The position numbers and the translations under genes were made by a program. From positions 100,852 to 164,851 of the forward strand of contig NZ_JASAUZ010000073.1 in NCBI RefSeq assembly GCF_030162935.1: a stretch of DNA of 64,000 nt, read 5' to 3'. A model generated the notes under the pieces. It had not been told where the DNA came from. It saw only the letters and a program-made list of their open reading frames with translations, and did no database searches. This document shows positions 27,893 through 36,124 of the stretch, one piece after another. This DNA comes from Comamonas halotolerans. Its GTDB lineage: Bacteria; Pseudomonadota; Gammaproteobacteria; Burkholderiales; Burkholderiaceae_C. The first letter of the stretch is position 1; every line of letters begins with the position of its first letter.

Positions 27893-28984
27893 TTAGCTTT
27901 TTTCAGCGGTAAACGGTTGCAGCTGTGCGATCAGATCGCTTTGCGCGTACAAATTGCTGCGCGCACGCAGGGTGCAAGCCTGCCATTCCTGCAGCAGTGC
28001 AGGGGTGATTGCTGGCAAAGTATCGCTGCCTGTCATGCCATTCCAGGCATGGTGAAAAGCCCGCAAGCTGGCTGGTGCATCCAGCCAGTCAAGAAAGGCA
28101 TCCAGCTTGGCGTGGTGGGCGTTGTCGTGTTGCGGGTAGATATGCCAGACAAAGGGTTGACCAGCCCAAAGAGCGCGTACCAGAGAGTCTTCTCCGCGCA
28201 CCAGATTCAGGTCACAGGCCCAGAGCATTTCGTCAAACTCGTGCTGTGTGCAAGTGGGTAAATAAATGGGGTCAATCCGTCCAGCGCCTTTGGCCGTTTG
28301 CACTGCGGCGGTCGCGCGCCCCGGAGTTACCAGTAGCTGTGGCGAGAACCCTGTTGCAGGTTTCGCCAATTGCCCAAGCAGTTGAGGCAAGGCAGGGGGT
28401 TCATAGCAAAACAGCGAGATAGCGCAAGCGCCAGGTTGTATGCCGTGCAAAGCACGCCAGGCAGGGCGGTTGAAGGCGGATTTGCGTTCGGCCAGATTCC
28501 TTTCTCTGATCAGTCCGCCTGTTTGTCGGGTGAATCCAGGATAGAAAAACCAGCGTGTCATGCCGGAGGCTGGCCCTGACATGATGCGCGAAGGCAGGCG
28601 GTGGCAGCGCTGCACATAATCTTCAGCGGAAAGATATTCCAGATTCACCAGAACTGGTAGAGGTTGCTCCCGGCTTTGCTGGTGTGCGTGGCGCTGTGCC
28701 AGAGCCGCAAGGTATGCACTGCCCGCTTCGCAGCCAAATGCTTCAATCACCACATCCGGGTGGGGTTCATAAGCCGCGTCATAGGGGATCACGCGTACGT
28801 TGTGTGCGCCTTGTGGCGCCATCCAGACCAGAGCTGAAGCATCGTCAATGCGCAATGTGACATGGATGCCACGTGCAGCAAGTTCGGCAGCCAGGCGCCA
28901 GCACACACCAATATCCCCAAAGTTGTCGATCACTTGGCAAAAAATCTCCCAGCGAGGGGCGTTGGTGATGGGGCATTCAGTCAT
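27893..28984 (-). CDS. earP: EF-P arginine rhamnosyltransferase EarP
   Basis: The 363-residue GT-B glycosyltransferase attaches rhamnose from dTDP-rhamnose to Arg32 of EF-P. The N-terminal WEIFCQVIDNFGDIGVCWRL holds the Asp-containing acceptor-site motif, and the C-terminal part has RGEDSLVRALWAGQPFVWHI, the nucleotide-sugar binding loop. Also visible are LVNLEYLSAEDYVQR and the aromatic FYPGFTRQTGGL. The start at 28984 gives MTECPITNAPRWEIF; a longer frame from 29128 overlaps the divergent uvrC promoter region. It is followed by efp, its substrate. Confidence 0.95.
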   Translation of the reverse strand: MTECPITNAPRWEIFCQVIDNFGDIGVCWRLAAELAARGIHVTLRIDDASALVWMAPQGAHNVRVIPYDAAYEPHPDVVIEAFGCEAGSAYLAALAQRHAHQQSREQPLPVLVNLEYLSAEDYVQRCHRLPSRIMSGPASGMTRWFFYPGFTRQTGGLIRERNLAERKSAFNRPAWRALHGIQPGACAISLFCYEPPALPQLLGQLAKPATGFSPQLLVTPGRATAAVQTAKGAGRIDPIYLPTCTQHEFDEMLWACDLNLVRGEDSLVRALWAGQPFVWHIYPQHDNAHHAKLDAFLDWLDAPASLRAFHHAWNGMTGSDTLPAITPALLQEWQACTLRARSNLYAQSDLIAQLQPFTAEKS

Positions 28985-29173
28985 GGCGCGGCAAACAGCA
29001 TACAAACAAGCACAAGGCGGGCGATGGTAGCGCACCCCGGTAACCATAAGAGGGGCTGTGATTGCGGAATATTGGGAATTGAGGCGCAAGTGGGTGTGTA
29101 GTGCAGACTTTTTTGTGGGCATTGGCACAGCCGTTTGCTAGGCGGGTTATATGCAAAACGCCACAATGCAGCC

Positions 29174-31117
29174 ATGTCGATTGTTGAGCACTCTCCAGAA
29201 ATTTTGGCCCAGGTGGCTGCCCTGCCTTCGTTGCCGGGCGTCTATCGCTATTTCGATGCCACAGAACAGTTGTTGTACGTAGGCAAGGCACGCAACCTCA
29301 AGCGTCGTGTGAGCAGCTATTTTCAAAAAGATCATGGCGGCTCGCGCATTGGCCACATGGTCAGCAAGATCGCCAAGCTCGAGACGACGGTGGTGCGATC
29401 CGAGGCCGAGGCATTGCTGCTGGAGAACAACCTCATCAAAACACAGCACCCCAAGTACAACATTCTGTTCAGGGACGACAAAAGCTATCCCTACCTCAAA
29501 CTCACGGGAACGGCGGCACACGATGGCGATGTGCGCAGCGCTGCGGGTCAATGTTTTCCTCGCATTGCCTACTACCGCGGTAGCACTGACAAGAAGCATC
29601 GCTACTTCGGTCCTTACCCCAGCGCGTGGGCCGTCAAGGAAAGCATTCAGCTGCTGCAAAAAGTGTTCAGGCTGCGTACCTGTGAAGACACCGTGTTCGC
29701 CAATCGTTCACGACCTTGTTTGCTATTCCAAATCAAGCGCTGCTCGGGCCCATGCGTGGGTCACATCACTCCACTAGACTATGCCGCGGATGTGCGCAAT
29801 GCCGAGGCCATGCTGCGTGGCGAAACGCAAGAGCTGTTGCAGACCATGGAGACGCGCATGATGGAACATGCGCAAAAGCTGGAGTATGAGAAGGCAGCCG
29901 AGATACGCAATCAGATGTCGGCGCTGTCCACCGTTCTGCATCAACAAGCCATTGAAACCACCGACGACAAGGATGTCGATATTCTGGCCGTTAAAGTGCA
30001 GGGCGGTCGAGCTTGTGTGAATCTGGCTATGGTGCGCGGTGGACGACACTTGGGAGATCGCGCTTATTTCCCATCACAGCTCGATGATGCCATGGGCGTT
30101 TATCAGTCTGACGATGAAGTGGCGCAGCAAACTGTTGAGGTGCGGGTGCTGGAGGCGTTTTTGGCACAGCACTATATCGATGTGCCCATTCCGCCGGTGT
30201 TGGTGGTCAGTGAGGCTGTTGATGTGCAGCTCATGCAGGCGCTGTCAACGCAAGCGGGCTACAAGGTGACTGCCGTGCAGCAGCCCCGTGAGCAACGACG
30301 CATCTGGCTGGAGATGGCGCAGCAGAACGCCGCCATCCAGCTTGCCCGCTTGCTGGCGGAAGAGGGCTCCCAACAGGCGAGAACACGCGCCATGGCAGAA
30401 GCGCTGGATCTGCCGCAGGATCGGCTGGATGAATTGACGATCGAGTGTTTTGATATCTCGCACACTGCGGGGGAGAGTACGCAAGCCTCGTGTGTGGTTT
30501 TCCACCACCACAAAATGCAAAACAGCGAATACCGCCGCTTCAATATTGCTGGCATTACGCTGGGAGATGACTATGCCGCCATGCGGCAGGTGCTGACCCG
30601 GCGCTACAAGCCGGTGGCAGATGCCATTCAGGCCGCTGGTGGCGCAGAGCTAGATGCTGCAGCCCCTCGACTGCCGGATCTGGTTTTGGTGGATGGTGGC
30701 AAAGGGCAGGTCAGCATGGCGCGCGAAGTCTTCACTGATTTGGGCCTGGATCTGTCCCGCATCGTAGGTGTGGAAAAAGGTGAAGGTCGCAAAGTGGGGC
30801 TGGAAGAGTTGGTGTTTGCAGATGGTCGGGCCAAGGTGTACCTGGGACATGACTCAGCGGCACTGATGCTGATAGCCCAAATTCGTGACGAAGCGCACCG
30901 TTTTGCCATCACGGGCATGCGTGCCCAGCGCGCCAAGGTCAGAACCGGGCAAAGCAGTCTGGAAGAAATTCCCGGTGTGGGACCAAAACGACGAGCAAGA
31001 CTGTTGCAGCGCTTTGGTGGAGTGCGTGGTGTTGCCAATGCCAGCGTCGAAGATTTGATGACAGTGGACGGTATTTCTGCCAGTCTGGCAGAGGATATTT
31101 ACCGGGCCCTGCATTGA
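29174..31117 (+). CDS. uvrC: Excinuclease ABC subunit C
   Basis: The 647-residue nuclease makes the incisions of nucleotide excision repair. It has an N-terminal GIY-YIG domain ([20 protein letters not shown]), a cysteine-containing linker ([15 protein letters not shown]), a UVR domain ([14 protein letters not shown]) that binds UvrB, an RNase H-like domain ([20 protein letters not shown]) and C-terminal helix-hairpin-helix motifs ([18 protein letters not shown]). The start at 29174 gives [15 protein letters not shown]; 13 further residues from 29135 lack support. pgsA follows after 75 bases. Confidence 0.97.
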   Translation: MSIVEHSPEILAQVAALPSLPGVYRYFDATEQLLYVGKARNLKRRVSSYFQKDHGGSRIGHMVSKIAKLETTVVRSEAEALLLENNLIKTQHPKYNILFRDDKSYPYLKLTGTAAHDGDVRSAAGQCFPRIAYYRGSTDKKHRYFGPYPSAWAVKESIQLLQKVFRLRTCEDTVFANRSRPCLLFQIKRCSGPCVGHITPLDYAADVRNAEAMLRGETQELLQTMETRMMEHAQKLEYEKAAEIRNQMSALSTVLHQQAIETTDDKDVDILAVKVQGGRACVNLAMVRGGRHLGDRAYFPSQLDDAMGVYQSDDEVAQQTVEVRVLEAFLAQHYIDVPIPPVLVVSEAVDVQLMQALSTQAGYKVTAVQQPREQRRIWLEMAQQNAAIQLARLLAEEGSQQARTRAMAEALDLPQDRLDELTIECFDISHTAGESTQASCVVFHHHKMQNSEYRRFNIAGITLGDDYAAMRQVLTRRYKPVADAIQAAGGAELDAAAPRLPDLVLVDGGKGQVSMAREVFTDLGLDLSRIVGVEKGEGRKVGLEELVFADGRAKVYLGHDSAALMLIAQIRDEAHRFAITGMRAQRAKVRTGQSSLEEIPGVGPKRRARLLQRFGGVRGVANASVEDLMTVDGISASLAEDIYRALH

Positions 31118-31192
31118 CGTCGAGCGTTCTAAGCACTTTCACCATGTGCTAGGTTGCTTCCAAAGTGCTTCAGCCGTGACACAATCGCGGCC

Positions 31193-31762
31193 ATGTTCTT
31201 CACCATTCCCACGCTGATGACCTGGACGCGCATTGTCGCGATCCCCTTGATTGTTGGCGTGTTCTATGCGCCATTTGCGCCAGAAACCCGCAACCTCCTT
31301 GCGGCGTTGATGTTCATCGTGTTTGCCGCGACCGATTGGCTTGATGGTTTTTTGGCTAGGCGATTGAACCAAACCTCTTCGTTCGGTGCTTTCCTGGACC
31401 CGGTAGCAGACAAATTCCTGGTCTGTGCATCTTTGTTGGTACTGGTGCATTTGCAGCGTGCTGATGTATTTGTAGCCTTGATCATCATTGGCCGTGAGAT
31501 TGCGATTTCTGCCTTGCGTGAATGGATGGCGCAAATCGGAGCCAGCAAAAGCGTGGCAGTGCACATGATTGGCAAGGTCAAGACGACAGTGCAAATGGTG
31601 GCTATCCCCTTCTTGCTGTTTGATGGGGTGCTCTTTGGTGTAGTGGAAACTCGCCTGTGGGGGCAAATCTTGATCTGGATCGCTGCTGTGCTGACCGTCT
31701 GGTCCATGGTGTATTACTTGCAAAAAGCTATCCCTGAAATCAAGAGTCGTGTGAAACGCTAG
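31193..31762 (+). CDS. pgsA: CDP-diacylglycerol--glycerol-3-phosphate 3-phosphatidyltransferase
   Basis: The 189-residue inner-membrane enzyme makes phosphatidylglycerol phosphate, the committed step to acidic phospholipids. The CDP-alcohol phosphotransferase motif reads DWLDGFLARRLNQTSSFGAF, followed by LDPVADK, supplying the metal-binding aspartates. Four to five hydrophobic helices are present. The start at 31193 gives MFFTIPTLMTWTRI. The uvrC-pgsA order is common in proteobacteria. A strong terminator follows. Confidence 0.95.
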   Translation: MFFTIPTLMTWTRIVAIPLIVGVFYAPFAPETRNLLAALMFIVFAATDWLDGFLARRLNQTSSFGAFLDPVADKFLVCASLLVLVHLQRADVFVALIIIGREIAISALREWMAQIGASKSVAVHMIGKVKTTVQMVAIPFLLFDGVLFGVVETRLWGQILIWIAAVLTVWSMVYYLQKAIPEIKSRVKR

Positions 31763-31783
31763 CTTGAGCATGCACATTGCAAC

Positions 31784-31819
31784 AAAAAAGCGCTGAGGGA
31801 ACACCCTCAGCGCTTTTTT
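31784..31819. terminator. Strong bidirectional terminator after pgsA
   Basis: A 16-base stem (AAAAAAGCGCTGAGGG with CCCTCAGCGCTTTTTT) closes a four-base loop. Confidence 0.92.
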
Positions 31820-32063
31820 GTTGCCCGAATGCACTCGGCAGTGTAAAAAAGTGGATGTTGCTCAGGAGGGCTGGCGCAGGTATTTGTCAATGCATTGAGT
31901 CACGACATGCAAAAGCTTGAAAAAAATCTCGTCTTTCGCCAAAACGCCTGGGAAACCTGTCTAGAATTGCGCCTAACGCTGACAAGCACCAACCGGTGTT
32001 GAGACTTCTTTGGAAGAATCGGTCACAAAAGCGCTCCAACAACCATTTCTCGAGAGGCATCTT

Positions 32064-32336
32064 GTGAATAAGACTGAACTGATTGAGCACATTGCTAACA
32101 ACGCCGATATTTCCAAGGCCGCAGCAGCTCGTGCACTGGAATCGACAATCGACGCAGTGAAGAAAACCCTGAAGAAGGGCGGTACAGTTTCTTTGGTAGG
32201 TTTTGGCACTTTTGCCGTTGGCAAGCGCGCAGCGCGTACTGGTCGCAATCCCCGTACTGGCGACACCATCAAGATCAAGGCTGCCAAGGTGCCAAAATTC
32301 CGTCCAGGTAAGGCACTGAAGGATGCTTTGAACTAA
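32064..32336 (+). CDS. hupB: HU family DNA-binding protein
   Basis: The 90-residue histone-like protein starts (GTG) [19 protein letters not shown] and contains the DNA-binding arm [20 protein letters not shown]. It bends and compacts DNA as a dimer. The GTG at 32064 is preferred over 32010 because it restores the standard N-terminus and has GAGAGG upstream. The first of three tRNA-Val genes begins only 17 bases after the stop with no terminator between, so read-through into the tRNAs is likely. Length is normal. Confidence 0.95.
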   Translation: MNKTELIEHIANNADISKAAAARALESTIDAVKKTLKKGGTVSLVGFGTFAVGKRAARTGRNPRTGDTIKIKAAKVPKFRPGKALKDALN

Positions 32337-32353
32337 TCAAAGTTTTAACAGTG

Positions 32354-32429
32354 GGGTGCTTAGCTCAGTTGGTAGAGCGGCGCCCTTACAAGGCGTAGGT
32401 CAGCGGTTCGACCCCGTTAGCACCCACCA
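32354..32429 (+). tRNA. tRNA-Val (anticodon TAC), copy 1
   Basis: The 76-base gene folds as a full cloverleaf. The acceptor stem is GGGTGCT/AGCACCC, the anticodon loop CTTACAA has anticodon TAC at its centre, the T loop is TTCGACC, and the 3' CCA is encoded. Copies 2 and 3 are identical. Confidence 0.97.
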
Positions 32430-32440
32430 CTTCCCACTGT

Positions 32441-32473
32441 AAAAAGCATATAGAGTGATCTAGATGCTTTTTT
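32441..32473 (+). terminator. Hairpin with T run between tRNA-Val copies 1 and 2
   Basis: AAAAAGCAT (32441-32449) pairs with ATGCTTTTT (32464-32472), extended inward by TAGA/TCTA across one mismatch. The structure looks like an intrinsic terminator but sits inside the tRNA cluster; it could also be a processing signal or partial attenuator. Confidence 0.6.
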
Positions 32474-32484
32474 CATTTCACAGC

Positions 32485-32560
32485 GGGTGCTTAGCTCAGT
32501 TGGTAGAGCGGCGCCCTTACAAGGCGTAGGTCAGCGGTTCGACCCCGTTAGCACCCACCA
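32485..32560 (+). tRNA. tRNA-Val (anticodon TAC), copy 2
   Basis: Same 76 bases as copy 1, including the encoded CCA. Confidence 0.97.
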
Positions 32561-32610
32561 TTCGCTGTGAGGCATCTGTCCAATGGATGTCAAATTTTCG
32601 AGATTGCAGT

Positions 32611-32686
32611 GGGTGCTTAGCTCAGTTGGTAGAGCGGCGCCCTTACAAGGCGTAGGTCAGCGGTTCGACCCCGTTAGCACCCACCA
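32611..32686 (+). tRNA. tRNA-Val (anticodon TAC), copy 3
   Basis: Same 76 bases as copies 1 and 2. A terminator follows 15 bases downstream. Confidence 0.97.
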
Positions 32687-32701
32687 CTTCAATCACACAA
32701 G

Positions 32702-32732
32702 GCACCTTGCGCAACAGCCAAGGTGCTTTTTT
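32702..32732 (+). terminator. Intrinsic terminator after the tRNA-Val cluster
   Basis: GCACCTTG (32702-32709) pairs with CAAGGTGC (32719-32726), followed by six T. Confidence 0.85.
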
Positions 32733-32874
32733 GCTGCATATGTCCATACAGCTTGTGATCCGCTTTGTTGACAAACAAATATCAGCAACTGTGTTCGTTG
32801 GCTGTGCAGGTAGAATCTTCAGGTTTCCCTATCCGGTTCTTGCGCGCCGTAACTGCGGCAGCGCCATTCCATTG

Positions 32875-32903
32875 AAAAGGCGAGCGAGGGTTCGCCTTTT
32901 TTT
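32875..32903 (+). terminator. Terminator-like hairpin just upstream of ppiD
   Basis: AAAAGGCGA (32875-32883) pairs with TCGCCTTTT (32892-32900) and is followed by T. It ends 23 bases before the ppiD ATG, so it either insulates ppiD from the tRNA operon or acts in the leader as an attenuator. Confidence 0.7.
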
Positions 32904-32926
32904 ATGCATCCTCAGAAAGATTGACT

Positions 32927-34828
32927 ATGCTCGAATCAATCCGCAAGCATTCCAAGTTCGTCATGATCTTGTTGTTCTTGCTGATCATTCCCTCGTTCAT
33001 TTTTGTCGGTATCGACCAGAGCTATTTTTCGGGCTCTAGTCCGACGGTCGCACGGGTGGATGGGCAAGAGATCACCCAAAACGATTGGGACAACGCTCAC
33101 CGCTACGAAAGTGATCGACTGCGCGCTGAGAATCCGAACATTGACTCCAAACTATTGGACTCACCTGAGGCTCGTTATGCCAGTCTGGAGCGTATGGTGC
33201 GTGATCGCGTATTCCAGGTTGCAGCTCAGAAAATGCACCTGGTGACCAGTGATGCAGCCCTGGCTCGTACGCTGCAAAGCATTCCTGCAATTGCGAGTTT
33301 GCGCAAGCCAGACGGTAGTCTGGATGCAGATGGCTATCGCGCCTTGCTGGCTGCACAAGGTATGACCCCCGAAGGCTACGAGGCTTCATTGCGCCGTGAA
33401 ATGTCCTTGAGTCAGGTGGTTGGCAATGTGATGAACACATCGCTGGCTACGTCGGCTGTTGCCAATGCTGCGATGGATGCTTTCTTGCAGCGTCGTGAGA
33501 TTCAGGTGGCCCAGTTCATGGCCAAGGATTTTGCGGATCGGGTGCAAGTCAAGGATGAGGATCTGAAGGCCTTCTACCAGGCCAACACCGACAAGTTTCA
33601 GCAGTCAGAACAAGCCAAGGTTGAATATGTGGTGCTGGATCTGAAAACCGTGCGTAACAGCATTGAACTCAACGAGTCGGATTTGCAGACGTACTACAAA
33701 GAAAACGCAGCGCGTTTGTCTGGTGGTCAGGAAGAGCGTCGCGCCAGTCATATTCTGATCAACGCGCCCAAGAGCATGCCTGCTGCCGAACGTGAAGCTG
33801 CCAAGGCGAAGGCGCAAGCGATTGCTGACAAGGTCAAGGCAGCACCTGAAAGCTTTGCTGAAGTGGCAAAAACCGAATCGCAAGATTCGGGCTCCGCAGC
33901 TTCGGGTGGAGACCTGGGTTTCTTTGCCCGTGGTGCCATGGTGCCTGAGTTTGAGCAGGCTGCGTTTGCTTTGAAAAAGGGCGAAATCAGTGCCGTGGTG
34001 GAATCTGAGTTCGGTTTTCACATCATTGCGCTTACTGATGTGAAGCAACCAGAAGTCCCCAGCTTTGAGTCTGTACGTGAAAAGATTGTGAACGACCTCA
34101 AGGACCAGCAAGCACAACGCAAGTTTGCGGAAGTGGCTGAGGTGTTCGCCAATACGGTGTACGAGCAGGCCGATAGCTTGCAGCCTGCCGTTGAGAAGCT
34201 CGGCTTGAAGCTGCATACCGCGGACGGCGTGACGCGTGAGCCCAAGCCTGGGACAGAGGGTGCATTGGCCAATGCCTCGTTCCTGGAAGCATTGTTTGCA
34301 GCGGACAGCATTGACAACAAGCGCAACACCGATGCGATTGAACTGGGGTCCAACCAGATGGTATCGGGCCGTGTGGTGAGCTATCAGCCTGCCAAGCAGC
34401 TGGCGTTTGATGAGGTTGCTGACCGAGTCAAGACCCTGTATGTGGAACAGCAATCTGCGGTACTGGCTCGCCAGGAAGGTGAGGCCAAGCTGCAAGCCTG
34501 GAAGGCCGATGCAACCAAGGCGCAAGGCTTGCTGCCTGCCGTGGTGATAGCGCGCGATAACCCTGTGGGTATGCCGCGCCAAGTGCTGGATGCCGCCTTG
34601 CAGGCCAAGACCGATACGCTGCCTGCATGGGCTGGTGTAGATTTGGGCGAAGCAGGCTATGCCATCGTCAAGGTCAATAAAATTGTTCCTCAAACTGAAA
34701 GAACTGAGGATTTTGCCCGCCAAGCCTCGCTGCAGTATGTACAATTGATGAGCACTGCGGAAGGCGCTGCATACTACGAGTTGCTGAAGAAGAAGTTCGA
34801 TGTTCAATTCAAGGTGGCACGTCCCTGA
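32927..34828 (+). CDS. ppiD: PpiD-like membrane-anchored peptidyl-prolyl isomerase/chaperone
   Basis: The 633-residue protein has one N-terminal membrane anchor (SKFVMILLFLLIIPSFIFV, residues 11-29), a SurA-like chaperone region (about 40-200), a parvulin domain (about 265-370, RASHILINAPK, SGGDLGFFARGAMVPEFE, SEFGFHIIALTDV) and a C-terminal chaperone part. It helps outer-membrane proteins leave the Sec translocon. The ATG at 32927 is used; a TTG at 32921 would add two residues. Length matches PpiD of other bacteria. Confidence 0.93.
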   Translation: MLESIRKHSKFVMILLFLLIIPSFIFVGIDQSYFSGSSPTVARVDGQEITQNDWDNAHRYESDRLRAENPNIDSKLLDSPEARYASLERMVRDRVFQVAAQKMHLVTSDAALARTLQSIPAIASLRKPDGSLDADGYRALLAAQGMTPEGYEASLRREMSLSQVVGNVMNTSLATSAVANAAMDAFLQRREIQVAQFMAKDFADRVQVKDEDLKAFYQANTDKFQQSEQAKVEYVVLDLKTVRNSIELNESDLQTYYKENAARLSGGQEERRASHILINAPKSMPAAEREAAKAKAQAIADKVKAAPESFAEVAKTESQDSGSAASGGDLGFFARGAMVPEFEQAAFALKKGEISAVVESEFGFHIIALTDVKQPEVPSFESVREKIVNDLKDQQAQRKFAEVAEVFANTVYEQADSLQPAVEKLGLKLHTADGVTREPKPGTEGALANASFLEALFAADSIDNKRNTDAIELGSNQMVSGRVVSYQPAKQLAFDEVADRVKTLYVEQQSAVLARQEGEAKLQAWKADATKAQGLLPAVVIARDNPVGMPRQVLDAALQAKTDTLPAWAGVDLGEAGYAIVKVNKIVPQTERTEDFARQASLQYVQLMSTAEGAAYYELLKKKFDVQFKVARP

Positions 34829-34873
34829 GTGAAGAATTCATAGCTGATTTCCTTTCTGGACAGATAATTCAGC

Positions 34874-34879
34874 TATAAT
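34874..34879 (+). promoter_or_regulatory. -10 element of the tRNA-His promoter
   Basis: A perfect TATAAT lies 13 bases before the first tRNA-His gene. A clear -35 at ideal spacing was not found. Confidence 0.5.
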
Positions 34880-34892
34880 TCAAATCTCTGCT

Positions 34893-34969
34893 GGTGGCTG
34901 TAGCTCAGTTGGTAGAGTCCCGGATTGTGATTCCGGTTGTCGTGGGTTCGAGCCCCATCAGCCACCCCA
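34893..34969 (+). tRNA. tRNA-His (anticodon GTG), copy 1
   Basis: A 77-base gene including the extra G-1 that marks tRNA-His. The acceptor stem is GTGGCTG/CAGCCAC, the anticodon loop TTGTGAT has GTG, the discriminator is C, and CCA is encoded. Confidence 0.96.
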
Positions 34970-34974
34970 AATTT

Positions 34975-34999
34975 GCTTTAAATTCGCAGAATTTAAAGC
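34975..34999. repeat. Perfect 11-base inverted repeat between the two tRNA-His genes
   Basis: GCTTTAAATTC and GAATTTAAAGC flank a three-base loop (GCA). There is no T run, so a terminator is unlikely; a processing or binding site is possible. Confidence 0.7.
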
Positions 35000-35008
35000 G
35001 CCAGTTAT

Positions 35009-35085
35009 GGCGGTCATAGCTCAGTTGGTAGAGCCCCGGATTGTGATTCCGGTTGTCGTGGGTTCGAGCCCCATTGATCGCCCCA
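35009..35085 (+). tRNA. tRNA-His (anticodon GTG), copy 2 with a different acceptor stem
   Basis: The body matches copy 1 almost base for base, but the acceptor stem is GCGGTCA/TGATCGC with one G-T wobble. G-1, discriminator C and encoded CCA are kept, so histidine identity should persist. Confidence 0.9.
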
Positions 35086-35088
35086 GGT

Positions 35089-35120
35089 AAAGCCCATCTT
35101 GCTTGCAAGATGGGCTTTTT
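35089..35120 (+). terminator. Intrinsic terminator after the tRNA-His pair
   Basis: AGCCCATCTTGC pairs with GCAAGATGGGCT and is followed by T. Confidence 0.9.
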
Positions 35121-35270
35121 CTTTGCCCTTGCTGTGGCTGCTAGCCAGTAAGCGCTGATGCTGAACAGGGGCTAGGCATGCATGTCGGTTGAGGCAGTGA
35201 CAGACTAAACGCAGTATTGCACAAGACGAATTCTGGGCTGGCGGGTCTTTGTAGACCGTTGGTAAAAAGC

Positions 35271-36095
35271 ATGGCTTTGCCTATGATGCCAACCATGCGT
35301 CCGGTTGATCCTCCTCTGTCTTTACGTATCTGGCAAGCAGCCCGTGATACTACAGTGGCATGGGCGCGTATTTTTTATCTGGGTGCCATGGTGTGGGTGC
35401 TGCTGCTGTCTCCATCTACCTACCGATGGCATTCGCTACGGCCGATATTGCAGCGCATGTACCGCGATACGGCGCCTATCTTGCTTGGTTTTACCATCCT
35501 GGCAGCCTTGATTTGCCTGGTCATCACCCGCATCGTGGTGGTGACGGCCATCAGTTATGGCCTTTCACGGTATGCCCTGGAAATGGTGATTCGTGTGTTG
35601 GTGCTGGAACTGATCCCACTGACTGCGAGCTTGTTTGTTGCCATGCGTTGCACTATTCCCAATGCCACAGAGTTGCAAGTCATGCGACATTCTGGTGAGT
35701 GGGCGGCTCGCGAACAACGGGGCGAAGCCTTGATGCGACTCGAAGTGCTGCCGCGTGTAGTGTCAGGCTTGTATGCCAGCGTGACGCTGGCAGCTCTGTC
35801 GTGCGTGGTGGCGTTGGTGATGGCTTACATCGGTGTGTACGGCTTTACCTTGGCTGGGGTGGAGGGCTATACACGCATGTTTGGTCACGTGTTCAACCCA
35901 TCCGTCACTCTGGTGTTTGTTTTGAAGACTTGGCTGTCCAGCTTGGCGGTGGCCATCATCCCCGTCTCCACAGGCCTGTATGCCAAGCGCAGACGTTATG
36001 CGATGCGTCCTGGCGATGAGCTGGATGGCCTGGTGCGAATGTTCGCGGTGCTGCTGCTGATTGAGCTCGCTTCTCTGATGGGCAATTACTACTAG
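35271..36095 (+). CDS. MlaE-like ABC transporter permease (MCE system)
   Basis: This roughly 274-residue protein has five to six membrane segments and the layout of MlaE permeases: a short N-terminal amphipathic region, a core with ELIPLTASLFVAMRC, the ATPase-contact loop (MRHSGEWAAREQRGEALMRL, diverged from MlaE) and the LEVLPRVVSGLYASVTLAAL motif. The next gene encodes an MCE-domain protein, which supports the assignment. The start is uncertain, because ATG codons occur at 35271, 35283, 35286 and 35295 without a clear ribosome site. No ATPase gene lies next to it. The lipid cargo is unknown. Confidence 0.8.
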   Translation: MALPMMPTMRPVDPPLSLRIWQAARDTTVAWARIFYLGAMVWVLLLSPSTYRWHSLRPILQRMYRDTAPILLGFTILAALICLVITRIVVVTAISYGLSRYALEMVIRVLVLELIPLTASLFVAMRCTIPNATELQVMRHSGEWAAREQRGEALMRLEVLPRVVSGLYASVTLAALSCVVALVMAYIGVYGFTLAGVEGYTRMFGHVFNPSVTLVFVLKTWLSSLAVAIIPVSTGLYAKRRRYAMRPGDELDGLVRMFAVLLLIELASLMGNYY

Positions 36096-36124
36096 GTTTG
36101 ATCGAGCGGAAAGGCGTATTAATT

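Noticed and set aside
32354..32686. Three near-identical units read as a possible CRISPR-like repeat
   Set aside because: The repeated unit is a 76-base tRNA-Val gene with a full cloverleaf, and the spacers differ in length.
33605..34807. Minus-strand open frame of 400 codons
   Set aside because: Antisense to ppiD, with no family resemblance and no ribosome site.
34905..35108. Minus-strand frame with repeated GLEPTTTGITIRDSTN-like wording
   Set aside because: The frame runs antisense through both tRNA-His genes; the apparent peptide repeat is the tRNA repeat.
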